The notes below the pieces were generated by a model that was not told the origin of the DNA, did no database searches, and saw only the letters and a program-made list of their open reading frames with translations. Below are positions 49,749 through 64,000 of a stretch of DNA of 64,000 bases, piece after piece (position 1 is the stretch's first letter; every line of letters begins with the position of its first letter). Position numbers and translations under genes: made by a program. This stretch comes from Leptospira noguchii serovar Panama str. CZ214 (GTDB taxonomy: Bacteria > Spirochaetota > Leptospiria > Leptospirales > Leptospiraceae): positions 1-64,000 of the forward strand of contig NZ_AKWY02000034.1 in assembly GCF_000306255.2 (NCBI RefSeq), read 5' to 3'.

Positions 49749-50637
49749 TCTTGATTCTCCATACAAAGTGCAGCAGCGCCTAACGTTCCGGATACGTTTC
49801 CTCCGGGAAGGATTTGAGTATACGTTTTAAAAATCGGAAATATCAATTCCTGGATTCTATTTTGCAGAGAATTGCCGAATAAATCCCAGGATTTTACAAG
49901 TCCTCCCGTAAAAACGATTTTTTCCGGATTGATGGTATGAATTAGATTTCTGCAAAGTTGCGAAAGCGCTTCGATTCCTTCGTTTAACAAAATCAATGCG
50001 GTTTTGTCTCCTTTTCTACTTTTTTCAAAAAATTCCTCTGCGGAATTTAAAACTTCTCCTGTTTTTTCTTTATATCGATTTAAAAATCCACTGGCGCTAA
50101 AATAGGCTTCGGTGCAACCTCTTTGACCACAGCCACATAGGGAACCGTTTGGAAGATACGTAACGTGTCCCGCCTCCATTCCACTTCCTTTATAACCGTT
50201 AAAAAGTTTTCCTTGATATACCCAACCACCTCCTAGTCCAGTTCCCAAAGTAAGAATCACTAAACTAGGGGAACCTTTTCCTAAACCAAAATGGTATTCT
50301 CCCAAAGCGGCAAGGTTTGCGTCATTATTATAATATACTGGAATAGAAAACTTTTTCTTTAAATGAGAGACTAACGCAACATTTTTTAAAAGTGGAAGGT
50401 TTGCGGATTCAATCAAAATTCCATTTTCAGAATCGATCGGTCCTGGACTTCCTATGCCCACCGCTGTCAAAGAAGAATTTTTCAGTTCTAATACGATGTC
50501 AAAAATAGAATCTAGGAATTGTTTTTCGTTTGTTTCCGTTCCGGTTTTACGGAAAGAACTTTTCAATACGTTTCCGTTGGAATCGATAAGACTTGCTTTG
50601 ATACTTCCGGCTCCAATATCAATTCCGAGATAAGATT

Positions 50638-50641
<4 letters not shown>
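49745..50641 (-). CDS. ROK-family sugar kinase / glucokinase-like
   Basis: A 298-aa ROK protein. The phosphate loop [15 protein letters not shown], the second motif [10 protein letters not shown] and the zinc-binding [12 protein letters not shown] segment are intact. It is without a helix-turn-helix, so it is an enzyme rather than a NagC-type repressor. Likely phosphorylates glucose or an amino sugar. ATGA overlaps link it to the ABC ATPase upstream and the HIT gene downstream. Confidence 0.92.
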
Positions 50642-51824
<1,183 letters not shown>

Positions 51825-51890
51825 TGGTTTTTATTTCTATCAAATGATTGGCTTTATCCTGAAATCGAATAATGCCCGGATTTATTTCCT

Positions 51891-53502
<1,612 letters not shown>

Positions 53503-53998
53503 AATACTTGGATCAAACTTAACTAGTAGTTTCATTTTTGAATTTCATCTAAACAATTACAATTTGTAAAAATTTCTGTATGTTACAAATTGTAACTGTT
53601 ACTACTTGGACGTATAAAAATAATACCGGAAAATAAATGAGCGATTTTACAAAGGGTTTTGTCCCAAAATTTCAAAGAAGTTTACTCAAGAATTCTTTAG
53701 AAATCTTTAATAAACTGCAGTAGTTCCCACAAAAATTAGATCGCACAATTTGCGAATTTTCGAGTAGTTCTAAAGTTGTTCAATTTTCGTAGTAGTTCTC
53801 ACATTTTCAAAATGTATTCGTAAAATTGTGATTTGTGGTAGTTTCCACATCCAGTTCTTTACGGAAAATTCAGTTTTTATAAAATGGGTTTCTTATCAAT
53901 TCAAGTTGAAATAGTAAAAGGACTTAGTTTTTTTCGAATGAATGTCAAATCCTTGTATAAAAAATAACTTGACATTTGTTTAGTTTTTTAGTCATGAT
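53503..53998. repeat. Gap with family A repeats and an inverted-repeat control region
   Basis: Five or so family A units lie between 53570 and 53860. From 53941 a set of inverted repeats precedes the small gene at 54005. No other gene. Confidence 0.65.
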
Positions 53999-54005
53999 TT
54001 GACTA
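53941..54005. promoter_or_regulatory. Nested inverted repeats with a TTGACA box before the DUF6338 pair
   Basis: Arms AATGTCAA (53941) and TTGACATT (53969), then TAGTCA-N5-TGACTA at 53989-54005, whose last base is the A of the start codon. TTGACA at 53969 resembles a -35 box; a -10 box is weak (TCATGA at 53992). This looks like operator DNA. Confidence 0.5.
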
Positions 54006-54223
54006 TGACAGAAAAAGATGATAATCGTTTAATACAGTTTCAGAAAAGCTTTAGAATTGATTCTTTGATAGAATCTGCGATTCATTTATCTGGAACTGGA
54101 AAGATTACAATCAATGAAGCACCTAAGCTTTTTGTTCAACCCCAAGAATCTTCTACTACTTTAAATGAAGATACTACTGCTTCTAATCGGCAAAACTTTC
54201 AGAATCGAAATAAAGATAAATAG
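54005..54223 (+). CDS. Small hydrophilic protein upstream of DUF6338
   Basis: A 72-aa hydrophilic protein, no membrane helix, with a Ser/Thr/Asn/Gln-rich C-terminal half. I take ATG 54005; a TTG six bases earlier is in frame. It has no clear ribosome site. It is 15 bases upstream of the DUF6338 gene, which suggests co-transcription and perhaps a joint role. No family recognised. Confidence 0.55.
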   Translation: MTEKDDNRLIQFQKSFRIDSLIESAIHLSGTGKITINEAPKLFVQPQESSTTLNEDTTASNRQNFQNRNKDK

Positions 54224-54238
54224 GTTATTGAATAAAGT

Positions 54239-55225
54239 TTGAATCTTGATTCTATTTTAAAAATCACTTTAGCCGTAGCTTTCTTGTTACCCGGTTTTTT
54301 GGTTTTTAAACTTAAGAGTTTGGTAAAGGAATATATAGTTGAAGATAATTTTTCACTAACAATTTATTCCTTATTTTTTAGCTTATTAATTTTTTCTATT
54401 TGGTTACTCAGTAATGTATTTTGGGAAGTATTGTTTTTTAAAGATTACCATTTCATTTTAAATTTTAAAAAAGCTATTATAGCTGGAAATTTAGAGATCC
54501 TACTTCGTCCTAAAGTATGTATTTCTATTTCTTCTTATGTAGTTATATTTTTAATAGTTTATTACCTAAATTTTCTTTTTCATTGGCCTTCTTTCGGATA
54601 CTTAACAATAACAAGGGTGATTGGTTTTAAAAAGAAAACAAATCGTCTTACGCCTTGGGAAGATCTATTACATCTTGCGCAAGGTAAGTGGGTTGCTATC
54701 GAAACAAATGCTAATAAAGTATACGTAGGACTGATTCATTATATAAGTCATCATCCATTTGATCGTCAGATTATCATTACGGGGACTTCGAGCGACACAA
54801 TTCACATATACGAAAATAAAACAGAGATTATACATTCGCATCCACCAAAATACGTTTATTTGATGGGCTCAAGTATTACGGCAATTTCTGTTATAGATAC
54901 AGGCTACCGTAGAAAACTAGATATATTAAAAATCGGATCGTGGATACGCCGTTTTTCTAAATTGAGACGTATTTATTTTTTCTTGATTCCTATTAAGAAA
55001 TTTATATTCAAAAAAATGTATTTAATTTTACCAGTTTTATCCATTGTCCTTGCCTATTTTGCAATTAAAATTTCGTTATATATACCTACAATGTTCTTAA
55101 ACCAAAATTTTAAATTCAACACACTAATTGTAGATACTGCGTATTTTATAATGATTTTATTATTTAGTCTTTTGCTTGTAAAATTGATAGAAAATTATAA
55201 AGACACATTGTTAACAATAGAATAG
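54239..55225 (+). CDS. DUF6338-like membrane protein
   Basis: A 328-aa protein: three N-terminal membrane helices (~7-25, 42-65, 98-118), a soluble middle with the DUF6338-type segment TPWEDLLHLAQGKWVAIETN-ANKVYVGLIHYIS, then two C-terminal helices (~260-285, 300-320). Role unknown. Start is TTG; no ATG fits the conserved N-terminus. The region is flanked by repeats and has its own operator-like DNA, as expected of a small accessory module. Confidence 0.65.
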   Translation: MNLDSILKITLAVAFLLPGFLVFKLKSLVKEYIVEDNFSLTIYSLFFSLLIFSIWLLSNVFWEVLFFKDYHFILNFKKAIIAGNLEILLRPKVCISISSYVVIFLIVYYLNFLFHWPSFGYLTITRVIGFKKKTNRLTPWEDLLHLAQGKWVAIETNANKVYVGLIHYISHHPFDRQIIITGTSSDTIHIYENKTEIIHSHPPKYVYLMGSSITAISVIDTGYRRKLDILKIGSWIRRFSKLRRIYFFLIPIKKFIFKKMYLILPVLSIVLAYFAIKISLYIPTMFLNQNFKFNTLIVDTAYFIMILLFSLLLVKLIENYKDTLLTIE

Positions 55226-55310
55226 AGTTTTTGAAAAATGAATTCTCCATCAGTTTCATGGAAACGGTCGATTTAGGCGGTTTTGTTAATCTAAACTTTC
55301 AACGATTCTA
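55223..55310 (+). repeat. MITE-like family B element, copy
   Basis: Begins TAGAGTTTTTGAAAAATGAA at the stop of the DUF6338 gene and ends ACTTTCAACGATTCTA. The core is diverged (GGTCGATTTAGGCGGTTTTG). Confidence 0.8.
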
Positions 55311-55777
55311 ATAAAAATGTAGGGACTCCTACAAAGTTCCAAATTCATCTGTAAAAATTCAGGACTCTTACTACTATCTAAGCGTAAATTCGATATAAAA
55401 AAATAAAAGAGAAGTAGTAGTTCCCACAGAAATCTAATATTGATGATTTTACAGTTTTTTAAACATTCATTTTTTCTGATTCAGTTCGCAGTAGTTCCCA
55501 CGGATTTAGATTCATTTTGTTATTTTAAAATTTTTCGGCCATCAAAGTTTATATTTACAAATAAGCTAAGAATTTGAATGAGGATAGTTCAATTTTTTTT
55601 GTGAAAATATAAAACTTTATACAATTGGTTTCTTATATCAAATTCACATTATTTTAAATTTTACGGTATTGGTTTTCTATTCTCAGAAATTTAAATCCAT
55701 AAAAACAAAAATTTTTCTTAGACTTTCAGATTGATTTTCAAAGACCAGATGCGTTTTTTGAAAACTTGGAAACCAGA
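55226..55777. repeat. Gap with MITE-like and family A repeats
   Basis: After the family B copy, family A units lie near 55320, 55415 and 55490. The rest is AT-rich with no gene seen. Confidence 0.6.
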
Positions 55778-56383
55778 ATGAACTTTCTTATAAAACAAAC
55801 CTTTCCTCCAAAAAAAAGTAGGATCTCCCACGTTTTACTTGGTCTGATTTTGATTTTTTACTGTAGTTCTGCATTGGAAAGAGAAACATTTCTTGCTGAA
55901 ACGAACTTAAAAGCGCCGAAAATATGGGTCGGAAAAGTATTTCTGGCGGGTCATACAGTAGATCATAAAAAGGATACTTCTGAAATTCTACGTTTGATCC
56001 AAACTCTTGTAGAAGATACGGTTGCAAAAGATTATTCAAAACTTCCGGATCAGGTTTCTCCAAAAGAAGGGTTACTATTAGATCTAAAAGGGATTTGGAC
56101 GCGAGAAGAAATCAAAAAGGAACTTTCTAAAAAAGAAAATTATTTCGAGACTTATTTTTTCGATCGGAAATTACTGCAAAAACAAAAGAACTCCGAAAAC
56201 GTAAGAACGGTTCGGGATTTATTTTTACTTTCGGGAGGAATAGAAATAGAATTCTATTATGAAAGTATGACAGAATGCGAATTAAAATTTAGATTTAAAG
56301 AAAACACGGAATTGGAGAAAGAACTTATCAATCCATATTTTAAAAAAGTGCAGGGAAAATGGTATCTTCACAGAATGTTTTAA
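55778..56383 (+). CDS. Hypothetical lipoprotein before the efflux genes
   Basis: A 201-aa protein with a hydrophobic signal and a lipobox-like LIFYC (Cys about residue 30). The mature part is highly charged. I take ATG 55778 (an in-frame TTG lies 12 bases before it). Its 3' end overlaps the TolC-type gene by 25 bases, so they are probably co-translated, and the lipoprotein may be an accessory of the efflux complex. Function unknown. Confidence 0.72.
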   Translation: MNFLIKQTFPPKKSRISHVLLGLILIFYCSSALERETFLAETNLKAPKIWVGKVFLAGHTVDHKKDTSEILRLIQTLVEDTVAKDYSKLPDQVSPKEGLLLDLKGIWTREEIKKELSKKENYFETYFFDRKLLQKQKNSENVRTVRDLFLLSGGIEIEFYYESMTECELKFRFKENTELEKELINPYFKKVQGKWYLHRMF

Positions 56384-57813
56384 CAGCTTTGGCCTTTGGT
56401 ATTTTTCTTGGACTGAATCCGTTTTCTCAGATTGACTCGGAAGTAATCCCTCTTGAACTCCCATTCCAAACGGAAGAAGAAAGAAAAAAAAACGGATCCG
56501 GGACAGAAACAACTGCAGATCCAAATAAATCCCCAAATTTACAGGAACAAACACAGGTTGCGAATTCCAATCCGATTTCCTTTGCTGGGAAGATCGTAGA
56601 TTGGGACGTAGAAAAATTAACCGAATACGCGGTCGCAAATAACCCGCTTTATCTCGCAGAAAAACAAAATATGGGAATCGAAAGAGGAAAAGTGATCACC
56701 GCTTCTCTTTATAAAAACCCGGTTATACAATATCAACAACAGTTTATAGGAACACCTGGAGGAGGATCTTCCGGACCGCAGATTTTAGGAACCAACGGAT
56801 CTCAAGGAGGAAATACTGAAGTCGCTCCCGCTCTGTATCAGGATCTGGACGTATACGGAGTTGTTTCTCTCAGATCTAAGGTCGCTAAAAAATCATTTGA
56901 AGCTGTATTAGGAGAATTTGATAACTTTGATAGACTTTTTAGACTTAGACTCAGACAAAACTACTGGGCTTATTTATTTCTTACTAATTTAGTAGATTAT
57001 AATAAAGAATTTTACGAAAATTACAGTGATCTTTTGGAATTGACTAAGTTTCGAGTCGAAAAAGGAGATATCTCTCCGCTTGAATATGAAAGGCTCGAAT
57101 TGGAAAGAATCCAGGTGGAAAAATTTTATCGGGACGCTCTTGTTCGAAGACAATTTGTAGAAAAAGAACTTAGAATCCTTTCTGGAATCCGAGAGTCAGA
57201 AGGAATTTTCGCGTTTAAAACGGAAATGAGATTTAAATCTTTGGAAGATCTAGGGCTTAAGTTGAAGGATTCATCTACCGCATCTGTAAACCGTCCAGAC
57301 ATAGCTGCACTTGAAGAAAGGGTAAAAGAAAAAAAGTTAAACATAGATCTTCAAAGAAGAGAGGCGTTAGGTTATCTACAGGTAGGGGGGGAATGGAGAA
57401 TCAAAGGCAATGAACACTATGCCGGAGTTTTTGCTACGATCCCACTTCCTTTAAACGATAGAGGACAGGGAAAAGTTCTTTCCGCAAAAGAAGAACATAG
57501 AAAGTTCGAACTTGCGCTCGAAGCCAAAAAAAGGGAAGTGAACGAAGAAATTGAAGCCTCTAAAAAAGAATTGCTGGCAAGGGAAGACCTTCTCGCAAAA
57601 TACGAAAGAATCAATCTATTACAAAAAAATAAACAACTGGAACAAAAATCTAGGATTGCTTATGTAAGAGGAGCATCCGATCAGGTGACTTTCTTACAGG
57701 CTGAAAAAAATTATCTTACTGTATTAAGAGATTATTATGAAGTGTTGTATTTATATTACAACGCGGTTGAAATTTATAAGGCTGCAGTCGGAAAAAAAAT
57801 GGAGAGGGACTAA
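56359..57813 (+). CDS. TolC/CzcC-family outer-membrane efflux protein
   Basis: A 484-aa outer-membrane channel of efflux systems. An N-terminal signal (~1-22) is followed by a Thr/Asn/Pro-rich stretch and the paired helical repeats typical of this family (ENYSDLLELTKFRVEKGDISPLEYERLELERIQVE, positions ~215-250, and a second set near 430-460 with DQVTFLQAEKNYL). CzcC-like members export heavy metals. Its start lies inside the preceding gene. The MFP gene follows after 17 bases, but no RND pump is present here. Confidence 0.9.
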   Translation: MVSSQNVLTALAFGIFLGLNPFSQIDSEVIPLELPFQTEEERKKNGSGTETTADPNKSPNLQEQTQVANSNPISFAGKIVDWDVEKLTEYAVANNPLYLAEKQNMGIERGKVITASLYKNPVIQYQQQFIGTPGGGSSGPQILGTNGSQGGNTEVAPALYQDLDVYGVVSLRSKVAKKSFEAVLGEFDNFDRLFRLRLRQNYWAYLFLTNLVDYNKEFYENYSDLLELTKFRVEKGDISPLEYERLELERIQVEKFYRDALVRRQFVEKELRILSGIRESEGIFAFKTEMRFKSLEDLGLKLKDSSTASVNRPDIAALEERVKEKKLNIDLQRREALGYLQVGGEWRIKGNEHYAGVFATIPLPLNDRGQGKVLSAKEEHRKFELALEAKKREVNEEIEASKKELLAREDLLAKYERINLLQKNKQLEQKSRIAYVRGASDQVTFLQAEKNYLTVLRDYYEVLYLYYNAVEIYKAAVGKKMERD

Positions 57814-57830
57814 AAAACTTCGGAGATTCT

Positions 57831-59055
<1,225 letters not shown>

Positions 59056-59064
59056 TTGTTTAGT

Positions 59065-59676
59065 ATGAAAGACCTGACAGACAAACAACAGGCTGTTCTT
59101 GCATTTATCACAGCAATCATCAAAGAGCGCGGTTTTCCGCCTACAATTCGAGAAATTGGAGACGAGTTTGGAATTACGGCAAAGGGCGCCTACGATCATC
59201 TCAAAGCAATTGAGAAAAAAGGTTATCTCAAAACCGCAAAGAACCAATCCAGGGCTATAGAACTTATCCGCCAAAGTCCTATGGAATCGCTTCCAGTTCA
59301 GGCCACAAGTATTCCTGTCATTGGTCAAGTAGCGGCCGGACTTCCTATTTTTGCAGAAGAAAATATAGAATCGTACATTCCGGTTCCAGATGAGATTTCT
59401 AAAGGAAATGTTCCTATGTATGCACTTCGTGTTCAGGGAGATTCTATGATCGAAGCAGGGATCAATGATGGAGACATCGCAATTATAGAAAAAAGAGACA
59501 TCGCTCGAAATGGAGAGATTGTAGTTGCACTGATCGAAGACGAGGCTACTTTGAAAGTATATTATAAAGAACAGGATCAGATTCGTTTAGAAGCTAGAAA
59601 TTCAAAATACAAACCGATTAAAACTAAGAAAGCAACTGTCATGGGTAAGTTGGTCGGTTTATACCGAATTTACTGA
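59065..59676 (+). CDS. lexA: LexA repressor
   Basis: A 203-aa SOS repressor. Winged helix-turn-helix in the first ~65 residues (PPTIREIGDEFGITAKGAYDHL), self-cleavage bond Ala91-Gly92 (QVAAGLP), Ser127 (QGDSM) and Lys164 (ATLKVYY) as the Ser-Lys dyad. I take ATG 59065 rather than TTG 59056. The short gap before it holds TTGACT and an inverted pair ACTTAG / CTAAGT (59031 to 59055), but no TTTG-N5-CAAA, the motif I recall as the L. interrogans LexA box. L. interrogans lexA is reported not to be autoregulated, and this agrees. Confidence 0.95.
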   Translation: MKDLTDKQQAVLAFITAIIKERGFPPTIREIGDEFGITAKGAYDHLKAIEKKGYLKTAKNQSRAIELIRQSPMESLPVQATSIPVIGQVAAGLPIFAEENIESYIPVPDEISKGNVPMYALRVQGDSMIEAGINDGDIAIIEKRDIARNGEIVVALIEDEATLKVYYKEQDQIRLEARNSKYKPIKTKKATVMGKLVGLYRIY

Positions 59677-59684
59677 TTGACAGT

Positions 59685-61383
<1,699 letters not shown>

Positions 61384-61385
61384 AC

Positions 61386-62401
<1,016 letters not shown>

Positions 62402-62405
<4 letters not shown>

Positions 62406-63166
62406 AACTCAAACTCAGTTGGGTTCCTAATACTCTTACACTCGGAAATCTCACGATGGGATTCAGTGCGATGCTCGTAGCGTCGGAAGCAGGGTCCAGA
62501 AACGGAAACGAATTGCAGGCCTATACACTTGCAGGATTTTTTATATTACTAGCCGCGCTTTGCGACGGATTAGATGGAATGGCGGCTAGAGCCCTTCATG
62601 CGACTTCAGAAATAGGAGCCGACCTAGATAGTCTTGCAGATTTGACCGCGTTTGGAATCGCTCCTGGCTATTTAATGTATCAGATGGTTTTATGCGAATA
62701 CAAAATAGACGTCTTTGGAAAGGAAGACCTTTTTCCAATCGGAATGTTAATCGCGGCAGTTTTTCCGATTTGTGCGGCGTATCGACTTGCAAGATTCAAC
62801 GTGGCTCACGATCCTAAGTCTTTTACAGGATTACCTTCTCCCGTTGCTGGAGTGACCGTGGGATTTTTTCCTATCTTTTTAAATGCAAACTCCGCACCTC
62901 ATTGGATTACGATCGCGGCGTTTGTGCTTATTGCGGTATTGATGGTATCTAACATACGTTATTCGAAACCTCAAGTGGCGATTCGATCCAAACTCAGTCC
63001 AACTCGGTTGTTCTTACTGATCGCTGGAATTGGTATTTTACTCGCGCTGATCGGACTCAAACGTTGGCCTTGGCTGATCTATGGATTGATTTTCTTTTAC
63101 ATTTTTTCTGGAATTATGACCTTTCTCATACATTTAATCCAAGAATTTAGAGTCAAGTTGGATTGA
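62402..63166 (+). CDS. pssA: CDP-diacylglycerol-serine O-phosphatidyltransferase
   Basis: A 254-aa membrane enzyme that makes phosphatidylserine, the precursor of phosphatidylethanolamine. The CDP-alcohol phosphatidyltransferase motif DG-x2-AR-x8-G-x3-D-x3-D is present ([20 protein letters not shown], positions ~59-78), with about seven membrane helices. The start overlaps the tsaD stop (ATGA). The first residues ([20 protein letters not shown]) match the family. Confidence 0.93.
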
Positions 63167-63470
63167 TTTAAAAAAAGACGTTTTGTAAAACCTAAACAAA
63201 CGCGTATAGGTTCGTAAACTGTTGTATTAGAAATATGTAAACTTATCTCTTTTTGATTTTTCTTATAATAAAATTTATATTTCAACGTGAGTTCGGTATA
63301 ACTAATGCGAAAACGATTATTATGCTGCGATCCATAGAAGTAATATTGAGTTTGGAAATTCCGAAGGAATTAGAGTTAAAAACGTAGTCGTGAAAGCCAT
63401 TTTAGCTTTGAAATATGCGAGCGATTTGCCCAGATTCTTTTACGTCGAACTTACGTTACTTTAAGAAAAA
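63167..63470. other. Intergenic gap at the window end
   Basis: 304 bases, convergent 3' ends. ACGTGAGTTCGG and GTCGAACTTACGT motifs like those in other gaps. No gene is seen. Confidence 0.5.
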
Positions 63471-64000
63471 CTAAAATGGAAATTGTACTTGTAGATTGAT
63501 CCAGATTCCGTCGTTTTTGTTTTCTTTTCTTCTGGAATGACTGACCGTAAAAGCGATGTAAGGTGATAGTAATCTAAGACGAAAAGAAGAAGAACGATCC
63601 GTAAAAATCAAACTCGTTTCATCCCTTGCGGTTCTTGCTTCAAAAAGAGAATCCGTCTTGTTGTCTTCTTTCTGAAATAAAAAGGCGCCTTCTAAATTCC
63701 AAAGTTCGTTGAGGCGAAAAGACCATTTTCCTTCGGTGATGCTATCGCCGTTGATTCTCCATTCTTGACCGGCTTCGATCGTAAAACTTTTTCGAACAAG
63801 AGCATAATAAATTCCGCGACCAATGGTTTCGTTTGAATAATTTCTAAGAGAAAAAAGAATTCCTCCCCAAGAAAGATCGTAAAAAATAGGAGCCTTACCA
63901 GCGATAATCTCCCAACGTTTTGAAGAATGATCTAAGCTCTGTTGAAATTCTTTTTCTGATTCTAACAATTGTAGGATGTTACTAGGAAAAAAATCGGATT
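63471..64000 (-). CDS. Partial outer-membrane-like protein, 5' end outside window
   Basis: The frame stays open to the window edge, so only the last ~176 residues are visible. Alternating hydrophobic and polar residues with Trp/Tyr/Phe at strand ends (WEIIAGKAPIFYDLSWGGIL ... IWINLQVQFPF) and a terminal Phe indicate a beta-barrel C-terminus. No family recognised. Confidence 0.7.
   Translation of the reverse strand, partial: SDFFPSNILQLLESEKEFQQSLDHSSKRWEIIAGKAPIFYDLSWGGILFSLRNYSNETIGRGIYYALVRKSFTIEAGQEWRINGDSITEGKWSFRLNELWNLEGAFLFQKEDNKTDSLFEARTARDETSLIFTDRSSSFRLRLLSPYIAFTVSHSRRKENKNDGIWINLQVQFPF

Overview
The window is a low-GC, AT-rich spirochaete chromosome segment. It most likely comes from a pathogenic Leptospira of the L. 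interrogans group. This rests on the overall protein style (leptospiral lipoproteins with F-rich lipoboxes, SpoIIE/GAF/AAA kinases, class III cyclases), long AT-rich gaps full of the 'GTAGTTCCCACA' type of intergenic repeat, and an IS3-family element. The species is inferred from these traits, not from a database match. No rRNA, tRNA or CRISPR array was found.

Layout. 0.46-4.2 kb (minus): a DUF2225 gene, truA, an outer-membrane barrel and a lipoprotein in one tightly packed operon; truA appears to start at ATA. 4.4-8.6 kb (plus): an exported protein, then a coupled set of PlsC-type acyltransferase, biotin carboxylase and biotin carrier. 9.2-10.9 kb: prfC. 11.1-13.6 kb: an intact IS3-family element that abuts half of a small inverted-repeat element, then a repeat-rich gap. 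13.6-20.1 kb: scattered small genes (DUF1801, DUF1493-like, Rrf2, monooxygenase, nitronate monooxygenase, amidohydrolase, lipoprotein) separated by repeat-filled gaps. 20.9-24.6 kb: a 44-aa small ORF, a large polytopic membrane protein and a DUF445 protein. 25-27.7 kb: two tandem paralogous membrane histidine kinases.

29.2-45.5 kb is the most interesting part. An operon on the minus strand runs CoA-transferase, KAS III, a giant kinase/AAA/TPR/GAF/SpoIIE protein, SiaB-type kinase, SiaC-type phosphoprotein and class III nucleotide cyclase. It looks like a Sia partner-switching pathway in which the output enzyme is a class III cyclase in place of the GGDEF enzyme SiaD. The giant gene is broken by a clean 7-bp tandem duplication. 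Farther on are a hotdog protein fused to a four-helix bundle, an SDR, a PP2C phosphatase, a second SiaB and a KAS II-type synthase, so lipid-type enzymes and partner-switch regulators are interleaved.

46.6-53.5 kb: an orphan response regulator, a decayed Rpn-family nuclease/transposase, then a translationally coupled minus-strand run (short FtsX-like permease, LolD-like ATPase, ROK kinase, HIT protein, flippase-like protein) and a divergent TPR protein with an Mrr-like C-terminus. 54-55.2 kb: a small protein plus a DUF6338 membrane protein, behind nested inverted repeats. 55.8-63.2 kb (plus): a lipoprotein, TolC-type and membrane-fusion proteins without a pump, lexA, a lipoprotein, a C-terminal processing protease, tsaD and pssA. 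The window ends inside a minus-strand beta-barrel gene.

Three dispersed intergenic repeat families were worked out by eye: (A) a ~47-bp GTTCCCAC unit, tandem at 8795-9017; (B) a ~90-107-bp MITE-like element with TAGAGTTNTTGAAAA ends, about six copies; (C) a ~165-205-bp element, three copies.
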